This document shows, piece after piece, positions 12,544 through 24,812 of a stretch of DNA of 64,000 nucleotides. Source of the stretch: Corynespora cassiicola (taxonomy: Eukaryota; Ascomycota; Dothideomycetes; Pleosporales; Corynesporascaceae); assembly GCA_022059125.1 (NCBI GenBank), contig JAEUWY010000010.1:124001-188000 (forward strand), in the 5' to 3' direction. Both the position numbers and the translations under genes were made by a program. Within the stretch, counting starts at the first letter, position 1, and each line of letters begins with the position of its first letter. The notes below the pieces were generated by a model. That model was not told the origin of the DNA, searched no databases, and saw only the letters and a list, made by a program, of their open reading frames with translations.

Positions 12544-13504
12544 GAAAAGTGTTTGGAGTAGTCCATCGCGGGCTGTGGGTATGGGGAGAAGTGGGGAGCT
12601 CCTGCAATCATGACGTTAGACGCGCTTCAAGCTTGCGCTCCGCCGAGGTGCTTAACCAATTCGTAGCTGGGAGCGATATAGCTGTTTACAAACAAGCATG
12701 ATTAGGTGTTCGGTAGTATCATTGACCAGGGAGTCGTGTATTTCTGATTGAGACGAGCTCCTCGGTCCATCGCAATGATCACAGCCTGCGCGCATGTATC
12801 AGCACGACTACGCATGCCTGGGCACGACCGCCTGGAATACGATAGGCTGGCCCGCTGTCTCCCGGAGCATGCATCCTCAGTCGCAGAGCATTCATTATGC
12901 CAAGTTTGAATGCCGATGCTTAGGAATTCATCTTTTGGTTTTTTGAATCTGATGTCTTCCATGGATATCACTTGAGCGTCCTCAGGCCCAAGTGAGATTG
13001 AGGTAGAAGACAATATGTACACGAAGAGCAAGAATTCACACTTTATGCTTTTCCGTGAATCAATACCTTTGAGAAAACTGTGCAGGAAATATTTACTAAC
13101 GAGACGACGAAGGGTTCGTGTTGTCTCGATGCCCACCTATGTGCGCTAGGCTGGTTCGCGGAAAATTCTTATCCAAGGCTTTCCCAAGGCTACTTTCTGC
13201 CCGCATTGGCGCGTCCTTCTTACTACCCTTTCCGTGTCTAAACACGGCCAATATCTACTTTAGCCCGCTTGGCTTGGCCGGTGAACCGCATCCTTCGAAC
13301 ATGACTTGCAAAGCCTGATGCTATACGGGTGGCCGGTCTCTCCTTCGGTCTTGGCTTTTGGGCTATGCGTTAACAGTCCCTTTTCCCATCGCACTCTCAT
13401 CGCATATAGAGGAATCACTGCCCCCACTTGAGGTTCACAGGGACGATGCGTCTACATCGTTGATCAAGATCCCCTCTGAGCTCGCCCAAGCCTCAACCTG
13501 CAAC
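12544..13504. other. Intergenic, no supported gene
   Basis: About 960 bp between divergent genes. A 144-codon open frame on the minus strand (13136-12702) has no recognisable features. It probably contains both promoters. Confidence 0.4.
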
Positions 13505-14626
13505 ATGCCTCAATCAACTTCAGCCCAAATCCCAGTTTCAGACGACCCGCCGCCTTACATTCAAGCACCCGCAAGCAACTCCTCGCAGGGCAATGGTAAA
13601 TCCGTCCAGCATGACTGTTTTGTGATCCATGAAACGCGCATATATTCCCCCGATAACCCTACCCGTACTCGGTACCAGCTATCGCAGCCTGTGCTAAGAG
13701 GCCAAGCGAAAGTCGTAGCCGTCGAGAAGTTCATATTCAGAATTCAAAACGACGTTGACCCTGAGAATGAGGCCGCCGACAAAAAAGATGGGAATGGCAA
13801 AGGCATCAAAAAGTTTATCGGCAAACCATGCGAATCAGGCGCGTCGGATGATACCAAAAGGACGGCGCAGGAAGATTCTTCATCGCATGAAGCTTCCAAG
13901 GAACTAGATCATGTCAAACAAAGTATGAGTCCGAAGGAGAGTATATATCTAAAGGCTTTGGGAGAGCAAACGGTGGAGCCGCGCAGAAAAAGCTTCTCCA
14001 TGCTCGATGTCCCACCCTCGCCGCCGCGCAGCTCCCCAGGTGGACCGCGCATCAAGTATCGCCGGGCTCACATTTATGACATCAAGCCCACATGGTTCCA
14101 AGTTGTAGGGTACGCAGTAGCATTCGAAGGCATCGAGAAGAAATGCTTCAAAGAGGCCTATCTGCATCGCTGGCCGCTGCGAAAGAGCTGGAAGGTCAAG
14201 TTCGAAGATAATGTGGAGTGGAAATGCGAGCCCGGTGAAGGGTTAAGGGGAGCTTTGAAGGGACACCTTCCCTCCGGGCATGGCGCGTCGGTCGCCTGGG
14301 TGTGGCTTAATGCAAAGGGCAAAATCATGGCCTTGGAGGTAGAAGAGGCGATAGAAGAAGGCGAGATTGTCGCAGGGACAAAGGGTTCCCCTACGAAAAC
14401 TCGGCTGGAGATTAAGACTCATCTCGAGGATAAGGATTTGGATTTTCTTGTCACCGCGTGGGTGGGTCGAGTCGCGTTTCAGGCAACTGAGCTCGCAGAT
14501 CCGATGACATGGGAGAAATGTATGTTTGCTCCTCGTTGTGCATGATATTGACTAACGATCGTGACAGGGAAGAAGATTGCCAGTACAAAGAACGGTCAAG
14601 GAAAGTTAGGGTTTTACTTTGGTTAG
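13505..14626 (+). CDS. Hypothetical protein with PPPY motif
   Basis: I do not recognise this protein. Exons 13505-14519 and 14568-14626 give 357 aa; the last exon reads WKKIASTKNGQGKLGFYFG then stop. The first in-frame ATG is 13505. The N-terminal 20 residues hold SDDPPPYIQ, a PY motif of the type bound by WW domains of Rsp5/Nedd4 ligases. Residues about 90-180 are charged and low complexity (KKDGNGKGIKKFIG, SSSHEASKEL). The C-terminal 150 residues look folded, with many Trp and alternating hydrophobics (PTWFQVVGYAVAFEG, ASVAWVWLNAKGKIMALE, LDFLVTAWVGRVAFQ), resembling a beta-rich domain. No signal peptide or membrane segment is seen. It may be an adaptor or substrate for ubiquitin ligase (inference only). 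Confidence 0.65.
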
Positions 14627-15656
14627 AAGCCATGTCAAATCCCGACAGGAGTTGAACAAATATCCCAAGAAATCTCTTTGCTAGTAGCAATTAGCCACTC
14701 GAGAATTTGTTCACTTCTTCCAATAATTTGCATCTCTGAGTTACCAATAGATAACTCCTAGAAGCGAGATATCTTGCAAAAAGGACGCCACCTTCTAGTA
14801 CGAGCTTCAATAAGACGCAGAGTCGATTTTTTCTACAAATAAACAGCAGTGTACATCCATCCCATGAGTTTGCCAATCTACGGCGTGAATAACACGTATG
14901 AAAGACTTGAGCGTTGAGCTTTTCATCTGAATATAAATATCACTTCTCTTGACTATCAGACGAGAGGGTGTTCCCCCAGTCTGGCCGCTTGCCCAAAGTG
15001 CGGGTAGGGAGTTTATGCGCAACACCGAGATATTTTTGAGCCGTAAGCAAACTTGACGCAAATATTAATAGACTACAAACTCTTTAAATGTATCAGAGGC
15101 AAGAGTCGCATTCATAAAGAACGTGATAGCCGGGGTCAACAAAACCAATCGCAGTACAAAATATTGTACTTACCACTTTAGTGTCAATAAATTACCGAGC
15201 AAAACCACTCTTCTGGATAGAAGTATCCGATATTACTAATTATCTGACTTGAAAAAGACAATACTTTGCTGACTTTGGAATGGCGAAAAGTGCCGCTTAT
15301 CCGATCTAATTCCAAACAGGATCCGTGTTGGCCTATGGATGACAGACATCCGAACAAATACCTTCACTGTAGGCTTCAGACACAATCAACTGGATTTGCT
15401 CTTACTCTCCCTGTTACAGTGATAGTCGGCGATCATTTTCTAGTTTTATTCGGCTTGGAATGCATACCCTGCGTTTCAAAGGCACTTAGCCTCGACTCAG
15501 CCACCAAAGTTACAGGGGCTGATACGATGTGGAACGCCTTGGGGGCCAACACGGCTGCGCCCCAACCCCCCTCATCTCCTCAGGCTTATATTGTTTGTCC
15601 CGTCACTATCTTCTCGATTCTTATCTCTTTCACATGGTCACCTTTCGCAGCTCGCT
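14627..15656. other. Intergenic, AT-rich, no supported gene
   Basis: About 1 kb of AT-rich DNA between two plus-strand genes. Short open frames lack motifs. An upstream coding exon of the HET gene cannot be excluded near 15270-15590. Confidence 0.4.
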
Positions 15657-18600
15657 ATGGCTCCAGAAATGCTGCAGATCGCTCTTGGAGAGGCGCAAAA
15701 GGACTCCTTCGCCATCAAATTATCAGAAATTGATATAATACCATACGATTTCGCAGGATTCGACGATTTTTACCAGAGGCATCAGTTTAGAAAAAACGAC
15801 AATCTCGATCTTGACAGACCCCCCCAGGAGCTTCAACAGCTGGTAATATCATGGTTGTATCTGGGGCTATTGTCTGAGCTCCTAGGCCGACATTTTACCA
15901 AATCCGACGTTGAAAGTTCAATCATCACGAATGACAACCGTCATCTTGGAGACCTCCTATGCGCATACATCACTAGAGCTAGCCAATGGCATAAGAAAGA
16001 GAGAGATGAGTTCTTGGACGATTCTTACAATAAACTCTTCTGCGCAGCAACATGGTGTGAGCGGTTTGAATCGTCTGGAATCACTAGGGCGAGCTTTTTG
16101 GCACACAGTACCCTTGCCGTCAGGATACTCATATCAGCCTTCTCAACACTACTTTTAGAGATACATGAGGACTGGAAAGAGCCCATGTCAGAATCTGCGC
16201 CACCGTATCTTGGCCAACTGGCTCGATTGATGGCCAAGTATAAGCCATTGTCTTCAACCGATTCGATGGCTAAGTCGGCCCGCGACCCAATGAGACGAAA
16301 GCATGACGCATATGACAGAGTCATCAACCCAAAGCCACTTGCATATGGCCCAACAGGCACTACACACACATCCAAAGTTCTAGTAAACCGCATGAAGAAA
16401 AACAACTGGTGTCCCCATCAGATACGACAAGTGCTCAAGTCCTACGATTACAGTATATGCAATTATCTTTCTCAGCTCGTAAAGCCCCATGAGCGAAGCC
16501 ATTACGCCTGCTCTGGGACCAACCGTTGCGTTGCTGATAATGCGCCTGCAGCTTCTCAATACCTGACCAAGCACACTTCGCAAGACTGCGCATGCACCCA
16601 CATATCTGCGCCAGTCGATCCCATCACCAAAATCATCGCAAAAGGCAAGATACCGCTGATCTCTTTGGTGGAAACCAAAAATGGGGATATTGAAATCATG
16701 GTCTGCGAGCGTACAACTTGCAGCCGATATGTTGCCATCTCTCATGTGTGGGCCGATGGATTTGGCAACCCTTCGGCAAACAGCCTTCCATATTGCACTC
16801 TGAACAAGCTCAAATCATGGCTGCAACGCCTTCCGTTACCAAAGTACGAGGTTGGCGTCACTCTTGCAGGCACCCGGTTCGATGCATCTAGGTTTGACTT
16901 CATCAAGCAAACTCCTTGGTTCTGGATGGATACCCTATGTGTACCAGTCGAGGAGAGATTTTCAAATTTACGAACCTCGCATATCAACGACATGGCTTCA
17001 ATATACGCTGGATCTAGCCAGGTGCTGGTGCTAGATGCTGAGCTGCTCAATATCTCGATAGCTGGTAGCCTACCCAAGGGCCAAGTCAGCAATCACAGCA
17101 TCGCCACAGAGGTTCTCTCTCGAATCGCTTTTTGTACCTGGGCACGACGAAGTTGGACGTTTCAGGAAGGAGCCTTGGGCCCTGAAACGGTCTTCCAACT
17201 GGAAGACGTTGCGGTCGACATAACTACCCAGTGGTCTTCCCGAGGTCCTCGTCATCCACTTTTCACTGGGTCTTTTAGATTCCCGCAAGCAACAGATCCA
17301 CTGGATTGCTATATTTTCAAGAGCATGTATCAACGGGTATGGCACATTCTGCAGCGTACATACGGATCCATCGAGAATGAGAAGCTAGACCATTGCCAAA
17401 AACCATTCCCTGATCCGGGGCGAGCATTCGGAAACATCGGTCTCATCAGTAAATCGGCAAATTTTAGAGAACTACGACACCACGGGGAACTGCTTGTGCG
17501 ATGTTGGAATGAAGTTTCCCTACGGTCCACGACCATGGCAGAAGACATACATCTCATTATGGCGAACCTCTTGGATTTCGATGCCGATAGTATCATGAAA
17601 CTGCCGCGATTACAGCGTATGATTGTCATGATGCGCAGTATTCAGACCTTGCCACTCTCTTTGATGTTTGCGGGCAAGGCCGACCCGGCAGATAAGGCAG
17701 GTTTCTACTGTACCTGGCTCCCCAGCGAACCAAATGGCGAGCTCACCCCCAATCACTACATGAATCTCACACGGCGCGGCTTAGTCACTCCAGCGTCGTC
17801 TGATGAATTCGTAACTATGCTTTTACCTGCCGGAATGACTGGCCGTTATACAGTCTTGAATCGCAAATTGCAGATATTGCTGGACATCAGTGCACCCCAC
17901 GGGCCACACGACCCTCACTATCGACAATCAATGGACCGAAAGCTTCTGATGTTGCCGACTCGATTGTTATCAAGTTTGACTTGGAACGCAAAGTCTATTC
18001 GTCTGCAAGGAGCATACCTTTCCATTTCGGGTTATTGCAAAGATGAGACGGTGCACATGGAGCGTCTGCACGTATCCTATTGTGGGCTGATTGATGTCAA
18101 AGCCACAGCACTAGTAGAGGGCGATGAAGCTGGTGGCCGTAGACTTCCAAAATGGAAACGCCAAAACACTCTCGTAGAACGATGGCCTCCTGTAGAAGTT
18201 GAGAACATTTCTGATGATACCTCGCTTCTTCTACTCTGCGGTAAGATCCCTCCATTTACTTGGTTTCGCTTCCAATCTAATGTTAAATCTATATAGATCT
18301 CGCCACGCGTCCTAAGCTCCCTCGCCGATGCGTCAGTACATCACACCTCAGCCGCATTCTTTTGAAAGGCTATACCAGTTTTCGGTCGAGTTATCTGGTC
18401 TCCTTTTCGCTAATGACCTTGATTTATACAATTTACGCTTCTGTATCGGGAGATCCAGTCTTGAGGGATACCCCGAGGCCACAAGTGTGGATTCCCTTCG
18501 TGGTCATCTTCGGCATTCTCTCCATTGCGCTTGCTATAGCATGCGCTGCATTGGCACACCAGGAGCGATGCGCACTTCTAGAATCGTTCAACTACGGCAG

Positions 18601-18895
18601 AAAGCCAGAAAAGAGTAGCGGAAAGTGGACGGGCTGGATTACAAATGCTGTGCGTTTATGGTACCAAAAAACACCCAAATTTGGCCGGTACGGATATGGA
18701 CCATGGTTCTGGAAATATCTTTTTAGTTGGACGATATCAAAGGTTCGTAAATCGTTCATGGCTTCCAATTTTGATGATGCAAATCCAACTCGCCCCTCTG
18801 TAAGATGGGATTGGGCGGAAGATCAGGGTATTCTTGGCCTGGACATTGAGCAAGATGAAGAAAAACAGGACGAGGTCCAAGAAATCATCGCCTAG
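15657..18895 (+). CDS. HET-domain protein with C-terminal membrane segments
   Basis: Heterokaryon-incompatibility-type protein. Exons 15657-18240 and 18297-18895 give 1060 aa; the 56 bp intron joins LLLLC to DLATRPKLPRR in frame. The start MAPEMLQIALG is the first ATG of the frame. The HET block begins near residue 356 with YVAISHVWADGFGNP and continues with FWMDTLCVPVEE near residue 420, INDMASIYAGSSQVLVLD, and WARRSWTFQEGAL, the four usual HET motifs. A long N-terminal part (350 residues) with a Cys/His-rich stretch (SGTNRCVADN, CACTHISAP) precedes it. The small second exon adds two hydrophobic helices (SYLVSFSLMTLIYTIYASV and IPFVVIFGILSIALAIACAAL) and an acidic tail (DIEQDEEKQDEVQ). HET domains trigger cell death in non-self recognition; most such genes have no known partner. 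The membrane tail suggests anchoring. Confidence 0.88.
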
Positions 18896-19024
18896 CGCGC
18901 TTTGTATTATTTCCAGTATTTTTTCGATTGTATGTTCATTAGAGCTCAGCACAGTTCATCATCTTCGGTCCTTGAGCGATCGAAAGTTCGCTTATATGTA
19001 GTGAACGACTTGATCATGTCGCCA

Positions 19025-20984
19025 TCATATGCCATATTCCGGTGATAAGCTGATAATACCATCAGAAATCTTCTCTGCCAACATGTAAACAGAGCTTTGC
19101 GGATGACCCGGCAGACTAAAAGGCGTTATAGAGTTGTCTATAACCCTCAATCGCTTCACACCAATCACTTGAGCTTCATTATCAACGACTGCACCCTTGT
19201 CTTCTACCTTACCCATCGCGCACGTGGAGCTAGCGTGCCATATCGGCTGTGCGGATTGTTTGATGTAACTTAAAATGTCTGCATCAGTAACAACAGCATC
19301 TCCCGGTAGGATCTCAGGGCCCATGGTGATGTTAGCGATCGCATCACTGTTCCATGCCTCGCGAACACGCTTGAATGCTGCTACTAGTACCTCCCCATCG
19401 GCGTCATCACTCAACCAACCCAAGTCAATCACCGGCGGGTCAAAAGCAGAGCTACTGTTGATTGTAACACTGCCCCTCGAAAGTGGTGTTAATAAGGTTC
19501 CACTTATAGCGCCGATTGTGGTAAGGTTTTCGATTCCGCTGGGAAAACCTGATGCGATGTACTCAATTTCAGGCCAGTCAGATGGGAACTGGGAAAGTAG
19601 AGACGCAGTCCTGTTCGAAAAACCACCACGAAATTTTGGAGGTAATTTCTCGAATGAAAGGTATCCACCAGCTGAGCTGTATGGACCTGCCGCATTGGAA
19701 TGATACTGCTGTACCGCTTCATTTCGCTGGACTTCTGTAGCTAGATAAGTCCCAGTGTTCGGAACGTTGACTCCGCGAAGAATGTTGAAGAATATCTGGT
19801 CCCACAGATTTTGGCCGACTCCTGGGAGATCTGCGACGAGATCAATCATGTGCGCTGAAAGTGTTGCGGCCGGTCCAATTCCTGTGATGATCAGCACCAA
19901 GCCCGATGCGAATGTCGATGAAACTCACCCGAAAGCATAAGCAACTGCGGAGAGTGGAATACCCCCGCCGAGAGTATTACTTCCTTTGCTGCTGAGAGCA
20001 CATGTTCTTCTCCGTCTGTGGAGACTGAGACGGCAACTGCTTCCTTTCGGTCGTTAAACAAGATCTTTGTTGCTCGTGAATGCAGGTATATGCTGATATT
20101 AGAGCCCCCCACCGAGCTGAAATAGCTACTCTTAGATGTACTCCTTGTAGCATATTTTGGGTCGATTGTTGTTGGCACCCACGCCCCACTCTCCAACGCT
20201 CCGCTGCTTAGTCCGCTCAGGCTCAGTGGTTGACCAATCGCTTGCAACGCCCGTGCGAGCCAGCTCTGAACAGGATCTACCCAATTTCCCCAGGAAACTT
20301 GAAGTGGGCCCTTCAAAGAATTATCGAATGCTGTAGGATCGTAGAATACGGTTGCATTTGGGGCGTTGCGTTTTTGGAGGTTCGGTGGTGTGAGGGTGCA
20401 CGAACGTTTGAAATAAGGGAGCAGGTTCTCAAAGGTGTAGCTCTGATCATCCACCATATCGGCCCAGAGTCGATAGGATCCAACAGTACCACGATGATAG
20501 GCCATGGTGTTGATAGCAGAGCTGCCTCCTAGTGTCTTTCCTTGTGCGTAATGAATGCGACGGTTGCCTGCTGAGGCTTGTGGGGTGGAAAAAAGATCCC
20601 AATCCATGAGAGTTTGTCGTGGATAATCTTCTGCAATTCCTAGGAAGGGCATGATAAGACCATAGTAGGGTACGATAGACTGGTTCCCATTGTCTTGTTC
20701 ATAGAGACCACCAGCTTCGATGACCGCGACGGTTGCGACCTCCGAGAGACGAGACGCCACAGCGAGACCAGCAGTGCCTCCTCCTATCACTTTAAATACA
20801 ATTTGTAAGATCGTGGACAGTAAAAGGTTGTTGGTAGTGGTAAAGCGGGATGCACGAGAGTTTACGAACCGATATAATCGTACGAGGCGTTTCCTGGCTG
20901 GCCAAGGCGCTCAGGATCGTAGGCGAAACTACCTAGGAAAAGGTTGTATAGCGCCAACACAGGAAAAAGCGCGCATCTATTCAT
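19025..20984 (-). CDS. Secreted GMC-family FAD oxidoreductase
   Basis: Glucose-methanol-choline oxidoreductase, probably extracellular. Minus-strand exons 20984-20870, 20789-19929 and 19881-19025 give 610 aa. The start MNRCALFPVLALYNLFLGSFA is a signal peptide. The FAD dinucleotide motif is VIGGGTAGLAVASRL, ending in VAVIEAGG. The GMC signatures are GKTLGGSSAINTMAYHRG and SAGVFHSPQLLMLSGIGP. The active-site end reads QPIWHASSTCAMG, with the catalytic His, and PGHPQSSVYMLAEKI, with the second His. Many NXS/T sites support secretion. It resembles aryl-alcohol, glucose or polyketide-tailoring GMC enzymes, and substrate cannot be told from sequence. It converges on the HET gene 129 bp away. Confidence 0.92.
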
Positions 20985-21485
20985 TGAAGCGTATCAATTA
21001 TATTATCTATGGAGTCTCAAGATAGTGTTCACAGTTGCGGAAGCTGATGAGATGAGGAACGTCCATTGCAGTTAAGGTGGGGTCTTGCAGCCACCCGCTT
21101 ATTTCTAGTTTCGCCTAAATCACCAAAGGGCCGAATTCGTATAACAGGTTCTAGAACTATGAGTGAATTGCCGCTTGGCATGCAAATAGGGACTAAGTCG
21201 ATAAAACTTCCAGCGAAGATTACTCCCACGCATGTTTCAAGTAGAGGCGGGGTTCCTCTAATAGGAGGCTTCAGACGATCATAACTAACGGTCTCTGGGC
21301 ATCTTCACGGAAGCAGGTATTTCCAGAGTACTACCGTTGATTCCAAGCGCATTGTGCTACGTAGCGATTTCTCTATAATTTCCAATAAATATATGAACAA
21401 TAATAAAGACCGGGCGGCGGCATTTTCGCTTGCCACCTTGTTCTGCGCGTGTTGTACGGAGAAGCGCTGTTCAAGCAACGGGCTT
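20985..21485. other. Intergenic, no supported gene
   Basis: 501 bp between the start of the GMC gene and the stop of the cutinase gene, both minus strand. It holds the GMC promoter; no gene is seen. Confidence 0.45.
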
Positions 21486-22378
21486 CTAAGCCAGCCCTGC
21501 GACTGAGATGATGAAATCGGCAGCATCATCGGCGGCTGAACCGTAACTCAAATGTCCTCCGGGGACATCTCCTCCGCCACACAGGGTATCGCTGGTTCCG
21601 CAGAATTGCTTCACCTTATCCGCAGCCAAATCCCCGACGGCCTGGCTCTTGAAAGGATCGCCAAACAGGACAGCGCCGGCGACATCGGACGATGCCACGC
21701 CCTGAGAGAATGCACTGTGTACGACCATACCACCCTGACTGTATCCGGAGACGATCACCTTGGTCGATGGGCATTGGGATAGAGCTGCCTTGACCGACTC
21801 GGCCATCGCCGCTGCACCATCGCGACCCATGTTTGCATTTCCCTATGGCTCAATTAGCGCATGATCGAAGAAAGGGGGCCTCGAATACTCACAGCCGCGG
21901 AGGCAGCATAGTCGACGCCCTGGACAAGGACTCTCTCAGCACCGAGCTTCTCCCTCAGAGATTTGACCATTGGTGGACCGGCGATGGTACCCATGTTGCC
22001 AAACTCTCCGGTGCCTCGGGCAAAAACGACAGTAACGTCGGTACAGCAGTTCTTGTCACTGACGCCGTTTTCGGTGCTCCCGCCACCACTGCCCTGGGGC
22101 GTGCAGTTCGATCCAACGCTACCACCACCTGTAGATCCCGTCTGGGATGGGGCAGCCGCCGATTGCTGCACTCCGGTTGGCGGGGTGCCCCCAACGCTGG
22201 GGGCACTAGTGGCGGCGGGCTGGCCCCCGAAGGACGGCATGCTGAAATCACCGAGTGAGGAGCCGCCCGTTGGCTTCGGGAACGAAGGTAGACCGAATGA
22301 CGGAAGCGAGAATTGCGCAAGCGGCATGGCATTTCCGATGCCAGCCAAGGCAATGATGGTAGCAGTCGAGTACTTCAT
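21486..22378 (-). CDS. Cutinase (CE5) with Gly/Ser/Pro-rich N-terminal extension
   Basis: Secreted serine esterase acting on cutin or other polyesters. Minus-strand exons 22378-21894 or 21893 and 21842-21486 give 280 aa. A signal peptide (MKYSTATIIALAGIGNAMP) is followed by about 85 residues of low-complexity linker (SLPSFGLPSFPKPTGG, GGTPPTGVQQSAAAPSQTG) not present in classical cutinases of about 210 aa. The catalytic domain starts near CCTDVTVVFARGTGE. The nucleophile Ser is in VSGYSQGGMVVH, the Asp in CGTSDTLCGGGD and the His in GGHLSYG; paired cysteines expected for cutinase are there. The single 51 bp intron is phase 0. The linker could space the enzyme from the wall or cell surface (inference). 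Confidence 0.9.
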
Positions 22379-23326
22379 GACGACGGATCGAGGCTGTTAG
22401 AGAATGAAAAGATTCGAAAATAAGTCTGTAAATGAATGAAACGTGGTCAACACAGCGAGTGATAGGGGCAAGCAAAAAGCGAAAGTAAGTCGACGAAGCG
22501 AAGCGTTGTTGCAAAGACACCGACGTCCCATTCTGTGGCGATCCACGGCGTGTTTTATATGATCTCCCATGTTCTATCCCCATCCATGACAATAGGGCTT
22601 CTCTCGATCGAAAAACAAATCCATCTTTCCAAATGAGTTACTACTCCGAGCAACATTATGCTCATAAGCGAAAAAAGCTTGACTGCAGTCCATCATTCCC
22701 GGATTCAGGTGTCGACGTTTCGCTAAGGCACAGCTGGACCAGCAAACGAAAGTCAAATGAAATGAAGGCTACCAGTAATTGTCATGGCTGCTCTCGTATC
22801 GTCTGATCCAGGATCCACATTGATTAACGGCACCCCGGGATGTGCGTAGGGCTGAGGCGGTGCGCGGGAATCGACCTCGGCTGTGCGCCTGTGGCTTGTT
22901 TCACGAAGCCTTAGTGTGGTTGCGCGATTCCACTTCATCAACGTTTTTGCTGGCTGGACCAATGACCTGGAAGATGAAAGAAAAGTTCCCGAGGCTGCCA
23001 CCATCAAAGAGGAGAGCGACTTCCAGATGCCGAAAACTTGTTTCAATCCGTCGACGGTTGTTTGCCCAGCCTCACCATGGCGTTCGAGTGTGGGTCATGT
23101 TTCCCCACCCAGGACGGAGTCTGATGGAATAGGAATGGATGGAGTCTAGGATCAGAAACAAGGTCGCAAGAGATCCGATGAAGGCGGACTTCTAGAGCAA
23201 AATGTGAATGGCCAATCTACGCAAAATCATAAACGAGCGGCAATCATAGAAAATGTGTTTATTCAATGCTCGGTAAGCCTGTCGAGTATCATCGAACGAC
23301 TGTCTTGAAGCGACGAGTATCCACCC
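22379..23326. other. Intergenic, no supported gene
   Basis: About 950 bp upstream of the cutinase, downstream of the FAD monooxygenase. Open frames on both strands near 22750-23150 show no domain. I see only probable promoter DNA. Confidence 0.4.
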
Positions 23327-24610
23327 TCAGGCTAGGCCTAGCTTCTGGCGAAGAAGCAAAAAAATCCAACCCAAGGCATGCCACAGAGCCTGGAATTTCG
23401 AGCCAAATCCATAGGATGCTATGGCCTGGGAGTATTTCCGTTGGCCTGCGCTCCATCTGAGCACCGCCTTCTCCCAGTCCTCTGCCGTCTTCCTCCCTTC
23501 AACAACCTGCTCTAGTGTTTTGCAGTCAAAAGCAGCATGCCCAGAACTCATACCAATATTTGGTCTTAGTGTCGTCTGTGCGTCACCAACTAGAAACACC
23601 TTTCCGCCGAAGAATTGTGCTCGAGGCACTGCAACCTCGTAGCATTTGCTTAAGAATGGCATAGAAGTTTTGCACACAATGGCAGCAAGTCCTTCAGACA
23701 TTTTTGAAGTTCCGATGGCTTTCTGCTTTTCCCAAGCTTCTGGGCGGACGAGGTTGCATGGCACCGTGCCGCGATGCTCTAGACCGTTTACATCGGTAAA
23801 GAGGTCTTTCATCTCTGGCGATTCGGTCATCTTTGTGTACCAGACCCAGTTGTGAAGCCGTTTCCCTGGACTAAAGTCCCCTTCGTCGGTTGGAATGGTG
23901 TAGATTATTAGGTAGCTCTGGTCCAAGAACTCAAGCATTGTTTTCCCCAGATAGACCTTGTTCCATTTCTCGTCCACAAGCTCTTCTGGCACGGTTCCTC
24001 TCCAGAAAAAGTACCCAAGGTAGTCTCGGTTGACATCGGGCAGCAGAGTACGCCTTAGGGTTGAAGTCGACCCGTCAGCTATTACCACCAAGTCGGCAGA
24101 TAAAGAAGTGCTAGCACCTTTGGCCATATTTTCATACTCCACAGTCACCTTCTGTCCAACTTCCTGGAGATTTACGCCACGTACGCCGTTCTTGAACATG
24201 GTCTTCCCACTGCCTTTGCGTGTGGCTGGTGCAATTGGAATTGCTTCCGACGTCACGCCGTCGAAGTTGGCGCGCAACACGCGGACAAGTAAACCCCAGC
24301 TCGTATTACGAAGAGTAATTCCGCGTTGGGGTGCAGGCCTATTCTCCCCAGATGTCCCCTCAATTACCATATCACGGCCAGCGCGGTCGTGTGCCTCGAG
24401 GAAGGCGCCCGCTTCGCCTCTTAATCTCATGCCAGCATTGTAGCCTGGGCGGAAAGTTGAGGCTTCTTGCTCTAGTATGGTTACGTTATAGCCGTGGTGC
24501 TTGAGCATGATTCCACACATCAAGCCCGTGATGGAGCCGCCGATCTGCGCAAATGTCAAACATGGATGATGCAGACGCAATCAACATACAGTGATAGTGT
24601 CCTTCGCCAT
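23327..24610 (-). CDS. FAD-dependent monooxygenase (phenol hydroxylase-like fold)
   Basis: Flavin monooxygenase of the FAD_binding_3 group, common in degradation and secondary-metabolite pathways. Minus-strand exons 24610-24590 (MAKDTIT, seven codons) and 24544-23327 give 412 aa. The dinucleotide motif reads IGGSITGLMCGIMLKHHG, slightly unlike GXGXXG in having Ser at the third Gly. ILEQEAS follows. The second FAD motif is FLVGDAQTTLRPNIGMSSGHAAFDC. The central DG-like motif reads VVIADGSTSTLRR. A C-terminal hydrophobic patch (FQALWHALGWIFLLL) may be a membrane contact. It lies 200 bp from the foldback element and next to a dead transporter gene, so it may be a survivor of a small pathway cluster (inference). 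Confidence 0.88.
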
Positions 24611-24812
24611 TTTTCTTGTAGTCTGCACTTCACAACAATATGTTATCAAAAATATCCGTTAGTACGCAAACTATGTGCAGGCAAAAGGAAGATTCCGGAG
24701 GTTTACTGGGTCGATAATTCGTATGTGCTGCGCCGCACTATTGTTTTTGAAAGATTGAGGCCTGGATGCTTAGATTATTAGACGGTTGTCGTTTACCACC
24801 TTTTGATTAACC

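Noticed and set aside
12702..13136. 144-codon frame on the minus strand
   Set aside because: No domain, unusual composition, no splice context; probably chance.
13358..13504. Upstream extension of the PPPY protein
   Set aside because: The frame is open but begins with TTG; the first ATG is at 13505.
15591..15656. N-terminal extension of the HET protein
   Set aside because: It would start at TTG. ATG 15657 is the first proper start in frame.
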